Assembly (NCBI GenBank): GCA_011959805.1
Contig: BLMC01000008.1
Span: forward strand, 1 to 64,000
Origin: Lachnospiraceae bacterium
Lineage (GTDB): Bacteria > Bacillota > Clostridia > Lachnospirales > Lachnospiraceae
Reading direction: 5' to 3'
DNA: 64,000 nt
In this document: piece by piece, positions 21,988 through 32,482 of the stretch
Layout of the letters: each line of letters begins with the position of its first letter
Position numbering within the stretch: position 1 is the stretch's first letter
Notes under the pieces: generated by a model
The model's input: only the letters and a program-made list of their open reading frames with translations
Databases searched by the model: none
Told to the model about the DNA's origin: nothing
Translations under genes and position numbers: made by a program

Positions 21988-22590
21988 CTATATCAACGCA
22001 ATACTCCCTGTATCCGTCTGTACTGTCGGCTGAACCTCTCCCATTGAATCATCCGCTGGAACAAGCTCTGCACGATTTGCAGTTACAACATTTTCTATTT
22101 CCTGAAGATTTCCTACCAAAGTGTTATAGTCACGGGTAGCAGTCGCTATCGATTCTTTCAAGACACTTTCAAGATTGGCAAGCATACTATCTGTGTACTG
22201 CATTGCAGCAGATTTTACAGCGTTTGCTTCAAGAGTGGCATTATCCAAAATTTCTTGTGCTTGTCTAGTAGCCATCTCTACAATCTCATTTGCCTGTTCA
22301 TATGCTTGTTGCATAATCTGATGTTCACTTACCAGCTCATTTGTCTGTACAGCTGCGTTATTCAACAGTTCTTGTGCCTTTTGTTTTGCATCATTTAAAA
22401 TCGCCTCTTTATTAGTAATAATTTTCTGATAGCGCTTGATCTCCTCCGGTGTTTTCATACGCAATTCGCGAAGAAGATCGTCAATCTCCGCCTTATTTAC
22501 CATAATCACGTCTGTTGAAAACGCCTTGTACTTGCAGTTGTCTATGAACTCTTCTATTTCATCTATTAACTGCTCTATCCTGCTGCTCAT
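21988..22590 (-). CDS. coiled-coil hypothetical protein (ORF extends to 22617)
   Basis: Long heptad/ATPase-stalk-like helix; conserved position next to coaD. Confidence 0.75.
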   Translation of the reverse strand: MSSRIEQLIDEIEEFIDNCKYKAFSTDVIMVNKAEIDDLLRELRMKTPEEIKRYQKIITNKEAILNDAKQKAQELLNNAAVQTNELVSEHQIMQQAYEQANEIVEMATRQAQEILDNATLEANAVKSAAMQYTDSMLANLESVLKESIATATRDYNTLVGNLQEIENVVTANRAELVPADDSMGEVQPTVQTDTGSIALI

Positions 22591-22630
22591 GTTATTCCTC
22601 CATAGCTCTATCGACAAAAGACAGAGCCTT

Positions 22631-23119
22631 TTATTCTACTACTCTAAATTTTTTATATACAAGTTCTGCCACAAAGTCAGGCACACATTGTGAAATATCT
22701 CCATGAAATGCTGCAATCTCCTTTACACTTGACGAACTAAGATAGGCATACTCTAAACTCGTCGTCAAAAAAACAGTATCAAGCTCCCCATTTGATAGCT
22801 TTCTGTTTGTCTGCGCAATCTGCAATTCATACTCAAAATCTGTAATTGCACGTAATCCGCGCACAGAAATATGGATATTTTTTTGTTTTGCATAGTCAAT
22901 TAAAAGTCCATTAAAAGAGTCAACTGTCACATTCGGCAATTTCTTTGTAGCTTCTTTTAATATACTAACACGTTCCTCAACAGAAAACAACGCATTCTTT
23001 GCCTTATTATCCAAAACACTTACCGTCAATTCGTCGAACATCATAGATGCACGCTCAATAATATCAAGATGTCCAAGCGTCATTGGGTCAAAACTTCCCG
23101 GGTAAATCGCAGCATTCAT
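22631..23119 (-). CDS. coaD: phosphopantetheine adenylyltransferase (ORF extends to 23152)
   Basis: AIYPGSFDPMTLGHLDII, SVRGLRAITDFEYE. Confidence 0.97.
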   Translation of the reverse strand: MNAAIYPGSFDPMTLGHLDIIERASMMFDELTVSVLDNKAKNALFSVEERVSILKEATKKLPNVTVDSFNGLLIDYAKQKNIHISVRGLRAITDFEYELQIAQTNRKLSNGELDTVFLTTSLEYAYLSSSSVKEIAAFHGDISQCVPDFVAELVYKKFRVVE

Positions 23120-23148
23120 GGTATCTATTTCCTCCAAACAATTTATTC

Positions 23149-23703
23149 TCATAATTCATCTTTTCTGATGAATACATGCTTACTCTTACTGTACGTTTTC
23201 TCTCTCTCAACAACAAATCCCAATGTTTGAACATAATCAAACGAAGTCTCTATAGAAGCCTCCACAATAATCAGTGTGTCTCCACTCACAAAAGAAGCAT
23301 CCTGCAACAATTCCAAAACCCGCCTGTCATACTCCTGATTATAGGGCGGGTCAAGAAAAATAATATCTGCAGTATCTTTTATGCTACCTCTAAGCACTGA
23401 AAAAACATCCTGTTTTAACACAACAGACTTGTCCGTCAGATGTGTATGCTCTAAATTTTCCGTAATACATGCAATTGCCTTTTGATTATTTTCTACAAAA
23501 TACGCTTTTTGCGCTCCCCGACTAAGCGCTTCTATACCAATCCCACCGCTGCCAGAAAAAAGATCTACAAACACGGCACCTGGCAACGCTGGCATAAGAA
23601 TGTTAAAAAGTGTCTCTTTGATCCGGTCTGTCGTCGGGCGCGTGTCCAGACCTTCTGGCGTTTTAAGCAATAAGCGTCTGGCTGTTCCTGCAATCACTCT
23701 CAT
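23149..23703 (-). CDS. rsmD: 16S rRNA (guanine(966)-N(2))-methyltransferase RsmD (ORF extends to 23739)
   Basis: MRVIAGTARR, DLFSGSGGIGIEALSRG, FLDPPY. Confidence 0.96.
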   Translation of the reverse strand: MRVIAGTARRLLLKTPEGLDTRPTTDRIKETLFNILMPALPGAVFVDLFSGSGGIGIEALSRGAQKAYFVENNQKAIACITENLEHTHLTDKSVVLKQDVFSVLRGSIKDTADIIFLDPPYNQEYDRRVLELLQDASFVSGDTLIIVEASIETSFDYVQTLGFVVEREKTYSKSKHVFIRKDEL

Positions 23704-23752
23704 AATAATCCTCCAATAGTTTATCTCTTGCCAATACAATCTGTCCTTTTTA

Positions 23753-25990
23753 TTATACTCTGATTTTTGTTCCTTTTGTATCCCTTTTGTTTAATTTTAT
23801 CTTACTAATGGGTACTTGTTTCCCTTTATATAAAATAGAACCATCTGAATTTGGCAAACAATAATTAACCGTCTCGATAAAATCCCCCTCTCCAAGTCGT
23901 ATTCCCCGCACACCAATCGCAGTCTTTTTTAACTCTGCAATTTCATCAGTATCAAATCTCAGAAAATAACCATCTTTACTCTGCATTATCAAATGCTGAT
24001 GCTCTGTCATTAGCGCAATACTGATTACTTCATCATCTTCCCCTAACTTTGTCGCTGCAACAGTTCGTTTCATCACATCAAATTCGCCGCCACTCACAAT
24101 TTTGCACATTCCCTGTCTGGTAACAAAAATCAACCGATAAAGATTCAATTCAGACTGGCTCGCAATAATAAGGATATCTTCTGTAATAGAACTGTAATTG
24201 CTAATATTATCCACAGGAAGTCCTTTATCCCGAAATTTTCCAAACGGAATATCTGCTACCTTAATTGTATGTAACTGTCCCGTGTTGGTAAACAGACAGA
24301 TTCTACCTATATTACGACACTTCACAACATATTTAAAGTCTATATGTGCCGCCTCCTTATTTCTTTCATAAGTAGCCATATCGATTGTCTTGCAATAACC
24401 AAATTTGTCCATAAGAAACATAATATCCATCTCTTCAAGCTTCTTTTCCTCATAGACAGCCTCCTGTGCATTCTCAATTAATGTCCTGCGTTTTCTTGCA
24501 TACGCTTTCTTTAGCGCATCTAAGTCTTGTATAATTACCTGCGCCATCGAATCACGTCGATCAAGAATATCTTCATATCGATAGATATTTGCGTTCGTTT
24601 CTTTGTTTTCCTTCATGAGCGCGTCAATTTCCAAACCAATTAACTTATACAAACGCATATCCAAAATTGCATTCGCCTGACGCTCTGTAAAATTCAACTG
24701 CTGCGCCATAACAGAAGATTCCTTAGAACGAAACTTAATCCCTTTTATCTCTCCGCTTGTCAGACAATTTTTTACCATATTTCTATCCTTAGAACCACGC
24801 AAAATCTCAATAATTAAATCAATAATATTGCAAGCGCGAATCAAGCCTTCTTGTATTTCTCGTTTCTCTAATTCTTTGTTTAATAGCGTTGTATATTTTC
24901 TTGTAGCAATTTCATATTGAAAAGCCACATTCCGCGCAATAATACTTTTTAACCCTAATGTTTCTGGTCTTCCATCAGCGATAGCAATCATATTCACGCC
25001 AAAGGTGTCTTCCAATCGCGTCTTTTTATACAATAAATTTTTGAAATTATCAACATCTGTATCTTTCTTTAGTTCGATTACAATCCGAATCCCTTCCTTT
25101 GAAGATTGATTTGAAATATCCAATATTTCAGGTGCCTTTTTCTGTTCATACAAAGAAGCAATATCCTGCAAAAATTTGCCAATATTAGCCCCTATCATAG
25201 TATAAGGAATCTCTGTAATAATCAAGTTGAGCTTTCCGCCTTTTACCTTTTCAACCTCTACTTTACCGCGGAGCTTTATCTTTCCAACTCCAGTTTCATA
25301 AATCGATAAGAGATCATCTTTGTTGCAGACAATGCCACCCGTAGGAAAATCTGGTCCTTTTACATACTTCATTAATTCTTGTGTGCTAATATTTTCATTC
25401 ATCATATAGGCTTTTGTCGCCTCAATCACTTCTTCAAGATTATGTGGTGGAATACTTGTCACCATACCGACAGCAATTCCCTCAGAACCATTTACAAGCA
25501 AATTTGGAAACCTACATGGCAATACACTTGGTTCTTTCTCCGTCTCATCAAAATTCGGAACAAAATCAACAACATCCTTATCGAGATCTGCCAAAATTGC
25601 TTCCTGAGAAATTTTCTGTAGCCTTGCTTCTGTGTATCGCATAGCTGCAGCGCCATCCCCTTCAATATTGCCAAAATTACCATGACCGTCAATCAGCGGA
25701 ATTCCTTTCTTAAAATCCTGCGTAAGAACTACCAGCGCATCATAGATGGAACTATCTCCATGTGGGTGATATTTACCCATCGTATCTCCAACAATACGAG
25801 CACTTTTTCTGTATGGGCGGTCATATCGTATCCCCAACTCATGCATATCATACAAAGTACGCCGCTGCACTGGTTTTAACCCATCTCTAACGTCCGGCAA
25901 TGCTCTAGCGATAATGACACTCATGGCATAGTCGATAAATGACCGCTGCATGGTCTCTGAATACTCAGTTTTTATAATTCTTTCTTCCAT
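23753..25990 (-). CDS. parC: DNA topoisomerase IV/gyrase subunit A-like
   Basis: RALPDVRDGLKPVQRR, KYHPHGDSSIYDALV; no clear GyrA-box (QRRGGKG) seen, so ParC-like rather than GyrA. Confidence 0.85.
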   Translation of the reverse strand: MEERIIKTEYSETMQRSFIDYAMSVIIARALPDVRDGLKPVQRRTLYDMHELGIRYDRPYRKSARIVGDTMGKYHPHGDSSIYDALVVLTQDFKKGIPLIDGHGNFGNIEGDGAAAMRYTEARLQKISQEAILADLDKDVVDFVPNFDETEKEPSVLPCRFPNLLVNGSEGIAVGMVTSIPPHNLEEVIEATKAYMMNENISTQELMKYVKGPDFPTGGIVCNKDDLLSIYETGVGKIKLRGKVEVEKVKGGKLNLIITEIPYTMIGANIGKFLQDIASLYEQKKAPEILDISNQSSKEGIRIVIELKKDTDVDNFKNLLYKKTRLEDTFGVNMIAIADGRPETLGLKSIIARNVAFQYEIATRKYTTLLNKELEKREIQEGLIRACNIIDLIIEILRGSKDRNMVKNCLTSGEIKGIKFRSKESSVMAQQLNFTERQANAILDMRLYKLIGLEIDALMKENKETNANIYRYEDILDRRDSMAQVIIQDLDALKKAYARKRRTLIENAQEAVYEEKKLEEMDIMFLMDKFGYCKTIDMATYERNKEAAHIDFKYVVKCRNIGRICLFTNTGQLHTIKVADIPFGKFRDKGLPVDNISNYSSITEDILIIASQSELNLYRLIFVTRQGMCKIVSGGEFDVMKRTVAATKLGEDDEVISIALMTEHQHLIMQSKDGYFLRFDTDEIAELKKTAIGVRGIRLGEGDFIETVNYCLPNSDGSILYKGKQVPISKIKLNKRDTKGTKIRV

Positions 25991-26008
25991 AAGTCAATCT
26001 GCTCCTTA

Positions 26009-27937
26009 TTATATATCAAGTTCTGCCTCTGTAGCATGTTCATAAATGAAAGTTCTTCTAGGAAGAACATCAGTTCCCATCAACAATTCTGTAATTTCTG
26101 ACGCCATACGTGCATCTTCAATCTCTATCTGTTTTAGCATCCTTGTCTCTGGATTTAATGTTGTCTCCCAAAGCTGCTCAGCATCCATCTCTCCTAATCC
26201 TTTATATCGTTGCAATGTAAATGCTCCTTTATGCTTTTTTCGATATTTTTCAAGCGCTTTATCATCATACAAATATTCTTCTTTTCCCTTTGCTGGCATA
26301 GCTTTATACAATGGAGGCATCGCAATATAAATATGCCCCTCATAGATTAGCTCTGGCATAAAACGATAAAAAAGTGTGAGCAGCAAATTACTGATATGCG
26401 CTCCATCCACATCTGCATCCGCCATAATGACAATCTTATTATATCGAAGTTTAGAGATGTCAAAATCATTGCCATACCCTTCAGAAAATCCACAGCCGAA
26501 AGCATTAATCATTGTTTTAATCTCGGCATTTGCAAGAACCTTATCAATGCTTGCTTTCTCAACATTCAATATTTTTCCTCGAATTGGCAAAATCGCCTGA
26601 TAATTTCTATTGCGTGCCGTCTTTGCACTGCCGCCAGCAGAATCTCCCTCCACAATAAAAATCTCACATTTACTGTAATCTTTTGACTCGCAGTTTGCCA
26701 ACTTTCCATTGGAATCAAAAGAAAACTTTTGTTTAGAAAGCATATTCGTCTTTGCCTTCTCCTCTGTCTTGCGGATTTTTGCAGCTTTTTCTGCACAAGA
26801 AATTACATTTTTTAGCACTTCAACATTCCTATCGAAGTAGCGTGGAAGTTCATCGCCAGTGACTTTGCTAACCGATTTTGCAGCATCTTGGTTGTCTAAC
26901 TTTGTTTTCGTCTGTCCCTCAAATCTAGGAGCAGGGTGTTTGATCGACACCACCGCTGTCATGCCATTGCGCACATCAGCTCCTGTAAAGTTTACATCTT
27001 TTTCCTTCAGGATATTCAATTCACGCGCATAGTTATTGATAATAGTAGTGAACATGGTTTTAAAACCAGTCAGATGCGTACCGCCCTCTGCATTGTAAAT
27101 ATTATTGCAGAAACCGAGTACATTTTCATGAAATTCATTGACATACTGGAATGCACACTCCACAGTGATATCCTCACTAATTCCAGTAAAATAGATGATA
27201 TCATGCAACGCTTCTTTATTTTTGTTCAAATCTTTGACGTATCCAATAATTCCCTCTGGTTCAAAGTAAGTAATTGTCTCTGGTTCTTCTCCACGTAAAT
27301 CAGAAAAAATAATTGTAAGTTTAGGATTCAAATATGCAGTCTCATGAAGTCGACTTTTTACATCCTCTGCCTTAAACCGTGTCTTATCAAAAATAGAAGG
27401 ATCTGGAGTAAAATTAATCGTCGTTCCTGTTTGTTTTGTCTTTCCAATCACAGGAAGAAGCCCATCAACCAACTCAACGACAGGATTTCCATACGCATAC
27501 TTATCCTGGTGAATCTGGCCACCACTTTTTACGGTAACTGTAAGTTGTGTAGAAAGCGCATTTACTACGGAGGAACCTACACCATGCAGACCACCGCTTG
27601 TCTTATATGCACTATTATCAAATTTTCCACCCGCATGAAGCGTCGTAAAAACCACACGCTCTGCACTAACCCCTTTCTGATGCATTCCAACGGGGATACC
27701 TCTGCCATTATCTGATATTGTGGCAGAACCATCTTTTTCAAGCGTCACTCGTATCTCACTGCACACCCCTGCAAGATGCTCATCCACGGAATTATCTACA
27801 ATTTCATATATTAAGTGATTGAGTCCTTTGGTAGACACACTTCCTATGTACATGCCAGGCCTTTTCCTGACCGCTTCAAGTCCTTCTAGCACAGTAATAC
27901 TAGAAGCATCATAAACCGTTTTATCCGCTTTTGCCAT
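26009..27937 (-). CDS. parE: DNA topoisomerase IV/gyrase subunit B-like (ORF extends to 27979)
   Basis: RKRPGMYIGS, VDNSVDEHLAG, EGDSAGGSAK, QRYKGLGEMD. Confidence 0.87.
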   Translation of the reverse strand: MAKADKTVYDASSITVLEGLEAVRKRPGMYIGSVSTKGLNHLIYEIVDNSVDEHLAGVCSEIRVTLEKDGSATISDNGRGIPVGMHQKGVSAERVVFTTLHAGGKFDNSAYKTSGGLHGVGSSVVNALSTQLTVTVKSGGQIHQDKYAYGNPVVELVDGLLPVIGKTKQTGTTINFTPDPSIFDKTRFKAEDVKSRLHETAYLNPKLTIIFSDLRGEEPETITYFEPEGIIGYVKDLNKNKEALHDIIYFTGISEDITVECAFQYVNEFHENVLGFCNNIYNAEGGTHLTGFKTMFTTIINNYARELNILKEKDVNFTGADVRNGMTAVVSIKHPAPRFEGQTKTKLDNQDAAKSVSKVTGDELPRYFDRNVEVLKNVISCAEKAAKIRKTEEKAKTNMLSKQKFSFDSNGKLANCESKDYSKCEIFIVEGDSAGGSAKTARNRNYQAILPIRGKILNVEKASIDKVLANAEIKTMINAFGCGFSEGYGNDFDISKLRYNKIVIMADADVDGAHISNLLLTLFYRFMPELIYEGHIYIAMPPLYKAMPAKGKEEYLYDDKALEKYRKKHKGAFTLQRYKGLGEMDAEQLWETTLNPETRMLKQIEIEDARMASEITELLMGTDVLPRRTFIYEHATEAELDI

Positions 27938-28116
27938 TGCGTATTCACGCCTTTCTTTATTTCCTATTTTGTCAATCAAAAAATTTGACTTTTAGAGTAT
28001 ACCACATTTTTACAACATTGCAAATACTTTTCAACAAAATTTCAAACATACGTTTTTATATCAATAAAGCGAAATAAAATTATAATATTTTTCCTGCATT
28101 ATTTTTAATACAACCA

Positions 28117-28144
28117 TTGCAAATGAATAAAATTTGTATACAAT
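28117..28144 (+). promoter_or_regulatory. putative pta promoter
   Basis: TTGCAA - 16 nt - TACAAT, about 190 bp upstream of the pta start. Confidence 0.5.
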
Positions 28145-28189
28145 AGTAATTAGAAACATAACTAAGCCCTTAAAACATCATGGTGTAAA

Positions 28190-28290
28190 CGCTTTCAATT
28201 GAGTAGGAAAACATGTCTTCTCCTACTTGCGCGCCAGACGCAAACAACTTTAGCTGCATATTTCCTTTCCGCGTCCATGCGCATAAACAG
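28190..28290 (+). repeat. dispersed intergenic repeat copy A, in the pta 5' UTR
   Basis: GAGTAGGA..TCCTACTTGCGCGCCAGACGC..TTTCCTTTCCGCGTCCATGCGCATAAA, same layout as copies B-F. Confidence 0.85.
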
Positions 28291-28332
28291 ACTGCAAAAT
28301 AAAAAAATAAAAGAAAAGGAAGGATTAATATT

Positions 28333-29322
28333 ATGTATGGATTTGGTACAATGATTGATCAACTGAAAAAAAACCCAAAAACTATCGTCTTCACAGAAGG
28401 TACGGACCCACGTATTCTTGAGGCGGCTTCCCGTCTTTTGGCAAGTAGTTTCCTTCATCCTATTCTTGTTGGCAATGAGGAAGAGGTTTTGAGTGCTGCG
28501 GAGGAAGCTGGCTACAATATTCGCGGTGCACAAATTATTGACAGCAAGCATTATGACCGCTTTGATGAGATGGTTGAACGATTTTGCGAACTTCGCAAAG
28601 GCAAAGGCATGACAAAGGAAGACGCAAAAAGTATTTTATCCCAGCCAAATTATTTTGGCACAATGCTTGTAGAAATGGGGGTAGCAGATTCCCTTCTTGG
28701 CGGCGCCACATACTCTACAGCAGATACAGTTCGCCCTGCTCTTCAGATTATCAAGACAAAGCCAGGCAACAATATTGTATCTTCCTGCTTTATTCTTGTA
28801 CGTCCTGGCGCAACTGGAGAAAACGAAGTTCTTGCTATGAGTGATTGTGCCATCAATATCAATCCTACAGAAGATGAACTCGTAGAAATTTGTGGTGAGA
28901 CTATCGAGTGCGCTAAAATTTTTGGTGTGGACCCAAAAGTTGCATTTCTAAGTTACTCAACACTTGGTTCCGGAAAAGGACCTGATGTAGAGAAAATGAG
29001 AAATGCTGCGCTAAAAGCAAAGGTAAAATATCCAATGACTCCAATTGAAGGAGAATTGCAGTTTGACTCAGCCGTTTCTCCGCGTGTGGCGCGTACAAAA
29101 TGCCCAAAATCAGCAGTTGCAGGCCATGCAAACACTTTTATATTCCCAGATTTAAGCTCTGGAAATATGGGTTACAAAATTGCACAGAGAATGGGTAATT
29201 TCGAGGCGTATGGACCAATTCTTCTAGGACTAAACGCACCAGTCAATGACCTTTCCCGCGGATGTAATGCGATTGAAGTATATTCGATGGCAATTATTAC
29301 AGCAGCGTTAGTAATCGATTAG
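28333..29322 (+). CDS. pta: phosphate acetyltransferase
   Basis: PTA family: VFTEGTDPRILEAASRL, GATGENEVLAMSDCAININP, ANTFIFPDLSSGNMGYKIAQR. Confidence 0.96.
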   Translation: MYGFGTMIDQLKKNPKTIVFTEGTDPRILEAASRLLASSFLHPILVGNEEEVLSAAEEAGYNIRGAQIIDSKHYDRFDEMVERFCELRKGKGMTKEDAKSILSQPNYFGTMLVEMGVADSLLGGATYSTADTVRPALQIIKTKPGNNIVSSCFILVRPGATGENEVLAMSDCAININPTEDELVEICGETIECAKIFGVDPKVAFLSYSTLGSGKGPDVEKMRNAALKAKVKYPMTPIEGELQFDSAVSPRVARTKCPKSAVAGHANTFIFPDLSSGNMGYKIAQRMGNFEAYGPILLGLNAPVNDLSRGCNAIEVYSMAIITAALVID

Positions 29323-29399
29323 AAAATATTGTTTTCTCGCTCCAGACATCTTTCAGCTTCTGCTGACATTTTTTCCATTGGACGCCCATGTGCATAAAA
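29312..29399 (+). repeat. dispersed intergenic repeat copy B (degenerate), overlapping the pta stop codon
   Basis: AATCGATTAGAAAAT..TTTTCTCGCTCCAGAC..CAGCTTCTGCTG..ATTTTTTCCATTGGACGCCCATGTGCATAAAA. Confidence 0.8.
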
Positions 29400-29430
29400 A
29401 AGCAGACCAAGAATTAGGGTCTGCTTTTTT
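29396..29430. terminator. bidirectional terminator between pta and degV
   Basis: AAAAAAGCAGACC-aagaattag-GGTCTGCTTTTTT. Confidence 0.9.
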
Positions 29431-29440
29431 AATACCATTC

Positions 29441-30310
29441 TTATCTTAATTTCTTACAACATGTCACTGCTAGAGAACCTGGTCCTATGTGACATGACAC
29501 ACTCAACGATAATGGGTCCACTGCAACAATCGGATAATCTGGAAGCTGTGCTTGAACTTCTTCCTGAAAAATTTTTGCCGCCTCCTCATTTTGTGTATGC
29601 GCCATTGCCAAATAAATCTGGTTATCAGGTGAAAGACCACCAAAACGTTTCTCAATATCATTCTTAATAGCATTAATCATAATAGACTTTGCCTGATTTA
29701 CAGTTCTTGCTTTTGCAAAGGCATCTAGTTTTTCTCCTTGTATCTGCAAAACTGGTTTTAGACGCAACAGTGTTCCAAGCGCGGCTGCTGCCGGCGTAAT
29801 ACGCCCTCCTTTTTTGAGATAATACAGCGTATCAATCATAATATAAATGCTAGAATTGAATTTATCTGCCTCCAAAATCTCCTTGATTTCACTGCCGCTC
29901 TTTCCTTCTTTCATAAGTGCAATCGCATCAAATACCGACTGCTTCTGTGTGACAGAAATCCGTTGATTATTTACTACATGAACTTTTCCGTTATAGTCCT
30001 GCGCCAACATAATGGCAGTCTGACAAGAACCACTTAATCCACTCGACATGGGAATATGCACCACTTCATCATTGTCCTTTAGAAGCTTGTCCCAAAGTCC
30101 TAAAATAGACTCCGGTGATGGCTGTGAAGTGGAAATATCTGCATTCTGAGCAAGTCTTTGATAAAACTCATCCTGGCTAAGTGTAATTTCCTCATAATAA
30201 GTTTCCCCATCAATCATAAAGGGCATTGGTAGCACATGGATTCCAAGTTCCTTTGCCTGACCTTGTGTGATACCACTATTGCTATCCGTAACAATTACTA
30301 TTTTCGACAT
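29441..30310 (-). CDS. DegV-family fatty acid-binding protein
   Basis: IVTDSNSGIT, ISTSQPSPE, MSSGLSGS. Confidence 0.95.
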   Translation of the reverse strand: MSKIVIVTDSNSGITQGQAKELGIHVLPMPFMIDGETYYEEITLSQDEFYQRLAQNADISTSQPSPESILGLWDKLLKDNDEVVHIPMSSGLSGSCQTAIMLAQDYNGKVHVVNNQRISVTQKQSVFDAIALMKEGKSGSEIKEILEADKFNSSIYIMIDTLYYLKKGGRITPAAAALGTLLRLKPVLQIQGEKLDAFAKARTVNQAKSIMINAIKNDIEKRFGGLSPDNQIYLAMAHTQNEEAAKIFQEEVQAQLPDYPIVAVDPLSLSVSCHIGPGSLAVTCCKKLR

Positions 30311-30393
30311 ATCATCCTATCTCCCTGTTGTTATAAAATAGTTTTCCCTGTATATTGTTTTTCATACAATCATAACAGAGATCAAATATCTAT

Positions 30394-32478
30394 TTATATA
30401 TTAATAAAATCAACATTAGAAGCAATATTTGTCTCATAATGCTCCCAAAACACTTGATATTCTCTGGAATACTTTTCTGGATGCGTATAGGCATCATACA
30501 GATTTGCAGCACAGTTTTGTGCCTCTTGAAGAATTTTGGCATCCTGATAAATATCGCCCAGACGAAACTGAAATTGACCACTCTGTCGAATACCGAATAA
30601 ATCTCCTGGCCCTCTTAATCTCATATCTTCTGACGAGATAAAAAAACCATCATTCGACCGATTAAGTACCTGTAATCGCTCCATTGTATCATTCTGGGTT
30701 GTACTAGATATCAATATACAATAAGACTGGTCTTTGCCACGTCCAACACGCCCCCGAAGCTGATGCAACTGCGCAAGACCAAACCGCTCTGCATTTTCCA
30801 CCAACATCACCGTGGCATTGGGCACATTGATACCAACCTCAATAACCGTAGTAGATACCAGTACATCGATACGATGTGCCGCAAATTCCTCCATAATAAA
30901 ATTTTTTGCCTTTGGATTCATCTGACCGTGAAGATATTCCACACACACTGTTTCTGGCAATGTTTTTTTTAACTTTTCTGTGTATTCTACCACATTTTCC
31001 AGAATCGGCATATCCCCCATTATCTCATCATTTGGTTCGACCATAGGACAAATCACATAAACTTGCCTACCATTTTCCACTTCTTTTGCTATAAATTCAT
31101 AAGCTTTTTGCCGATAATTTGTATTGACAACACAATTTTTAATTGGAAGCCTATTTGCTGGTAACTCATCCATAACGGAAATGTCCAAATCTCCATATAA
31201 AATCAAGGCAAGCGTCCTGGGAATAGGGGTTGCACTCATAACAAGGATATGCGGTTGCATCCCTTTTAGCGCCAAAGTCTCACGCTGTTTTACACCAAAC
31301 CGATGCTGCTCATCTGTAATTACCAATCGAAGGTCATGAAAATCAACATCATCTTGCAACAACGCTTGTGTACCAATAATCACATTTCCAGTGCCAAGAA
31401 CAATATTTTCTTTTGCTCTGCGCTTCTCTTTTGCTGTCAACGAACCAGTCAAAAGCACTGGTTTTAACGGCAATTGATAATTTTGCACCAATTCCAAAAC
31501 AGATTCATAATGTTGTTTTGCAAGCACCTCTGTCGGAGCCATAAACGCTGCCTGATGGTGATTCATCACACACATAAGTATCGCTAAGACTGCCACAATT
31601 GTTTTTCCAGAGCCTACATCTCCCTGAACAAGTCGGTTCATTAGGCGTGTAGAGCACATATCTTGTTCTATCTCTTCCCAAACCCGCCTTTGTGCGGCTG
31701 TAAGTTTATAAGGCAGCTTACAAATTAAATCTTGACAAGCAGCAACGCGCATCATTGGCGCATCATTAGTTTCCTGTGCTGTCATATCCTTTAAAATCAT
31801 AATCGATAAAATAAAAAACAAGAATTCTTCAAATACAAGACGTTTTCTGGCAGCAGTTAACTCTATATAATTTTTTGGAAAATGAATTCCTGTTACGGCA
31901 GATTTTAATTCAGGCAGTCCATATCTTTGACAGACGCACGCCGGCAGATAATCCTGTCCCCAGTCCAGACAGTCCACTGCCAAATGCATTATTTTTGTTA
32001 TCGCGGCAATAGTAAGCCCTTTTGTAGTCGGATAAATTGGCGTGAGTCGATGCACATTTTGCGCAAATTCTTGAGCACTTACAATTTTGGGTTGGTCGAA
32101 CGTAATCATATGATTTTTCAATACAATACGCCCGCGAAAAATATATTGTTTTCCAACTTGAAGATTATTTTTTATATAAGGCATATTAAAATAAATAATA
32201 TCACATGCACCCGTGTCATCTTTAATACGCACAGTAGTAATAGACATATTTTTCCTTATATGTATCGTCTGGGGAGCACTGATAACCATAGCGCGTACCG
32301 CATGCACCTGATTTTCTTTCAGCTCCCCTATTTTCACAATGTCACGCCACTCCTCGTAATCTCTAGGATAATGTTTAATTAAGTCCTCAATGCTAAAAAT
32401 ATTTAACTTATGATAGAATATCGCTGTCTTCTCACCGATGCCTTTTAGTTCTGTAATCGGATCATTTAAACGCATCAT
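30394..32478 (-). CDS. recG: ATP-dependent DNA helicase RecG (ORF extends to 32526; likely start MMRLNDP at 32475-32478)
   Basis: GDVGSGKT, DEQHRFGVKQR, MSATPIPRTLA, QLHQLRGRVGRG. Confidence 0.97.
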   Translation of the reverse strand: MMRLNDPITELKGIGEKTAIFYHKLNIFSIEDLIKHYPRDYEEWRDIVKIGELKENQVHAVRAMVISAPQTIHIRKNMSITTVRIKDDTGACDIIYFNMPYIKNNLQVGKQYIFRGRIVLKNHMITFDQPKIVSAQEFAQNVHRLTPIYPTTKGLTIAAITKIMHLAVDCLDWGQDYLPACVCQRYGLPELKSAVTGIHFPKNYIELTAARKRLVFEEFLFFILSIMILKDMTAQETNDAPMMRVAACQDLICKLPYKLTAAQRRVWEEIEQDMCSTRLMNRLVQGDVGSGKTIVAVLAILMCVMNHHQAAFMAPTEVLAKQHYESVLELVQNYQLPLKPVLLTGSLTAKEKRRAKENIVLGTGNVIIGTQALLQDDVDFHDLRLVITDEQHRFGVKQRETLALKGMQPHILVMSATPIPRTLALILYGDLDISVMDELPANRLPIKNCVVNTNYRQKAYEFIAKEVENGRQVYVICPMVEPNDEIMGDMPILENVVEYTEKLKKTLPETVCVEYLHGQMNPKAKNFIMEEFAAHRIDVLVSTTVIEVGINVPNATVMLVENAERFGLAQLHQLRGRVGRGKDQSYCILISSTTQNDTMERLQVLNRSNDGFFISSEDMRLRGPGDLFGIRQSGQFQFRLGDIYQDAKILQEAQNCAANLYDAYTHPEKYSREYQVFWEHYETNIASNVDFINI

Positions 32479-32482
32479 ATTA

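Noticed and set aside
23753-27979. Calling the pair gyrA/gyrB
   Set aside because: Subunit A is short and lacks an obvious GyrA-box, so ParC/ParE-like is preferred, but phylogeny is needed.
28195-28551. 118-aa minus ORF antisense to the start of pta
   Set aside because: Its C-terminus is translated dispersed repeat (MDAERKYAAK..WRASRRR) and the rest is antisense to pta; spurious.
31927-32382. 151-aa plus ORF
   Set aside because: Antisense of recG with no recognisable motifs.
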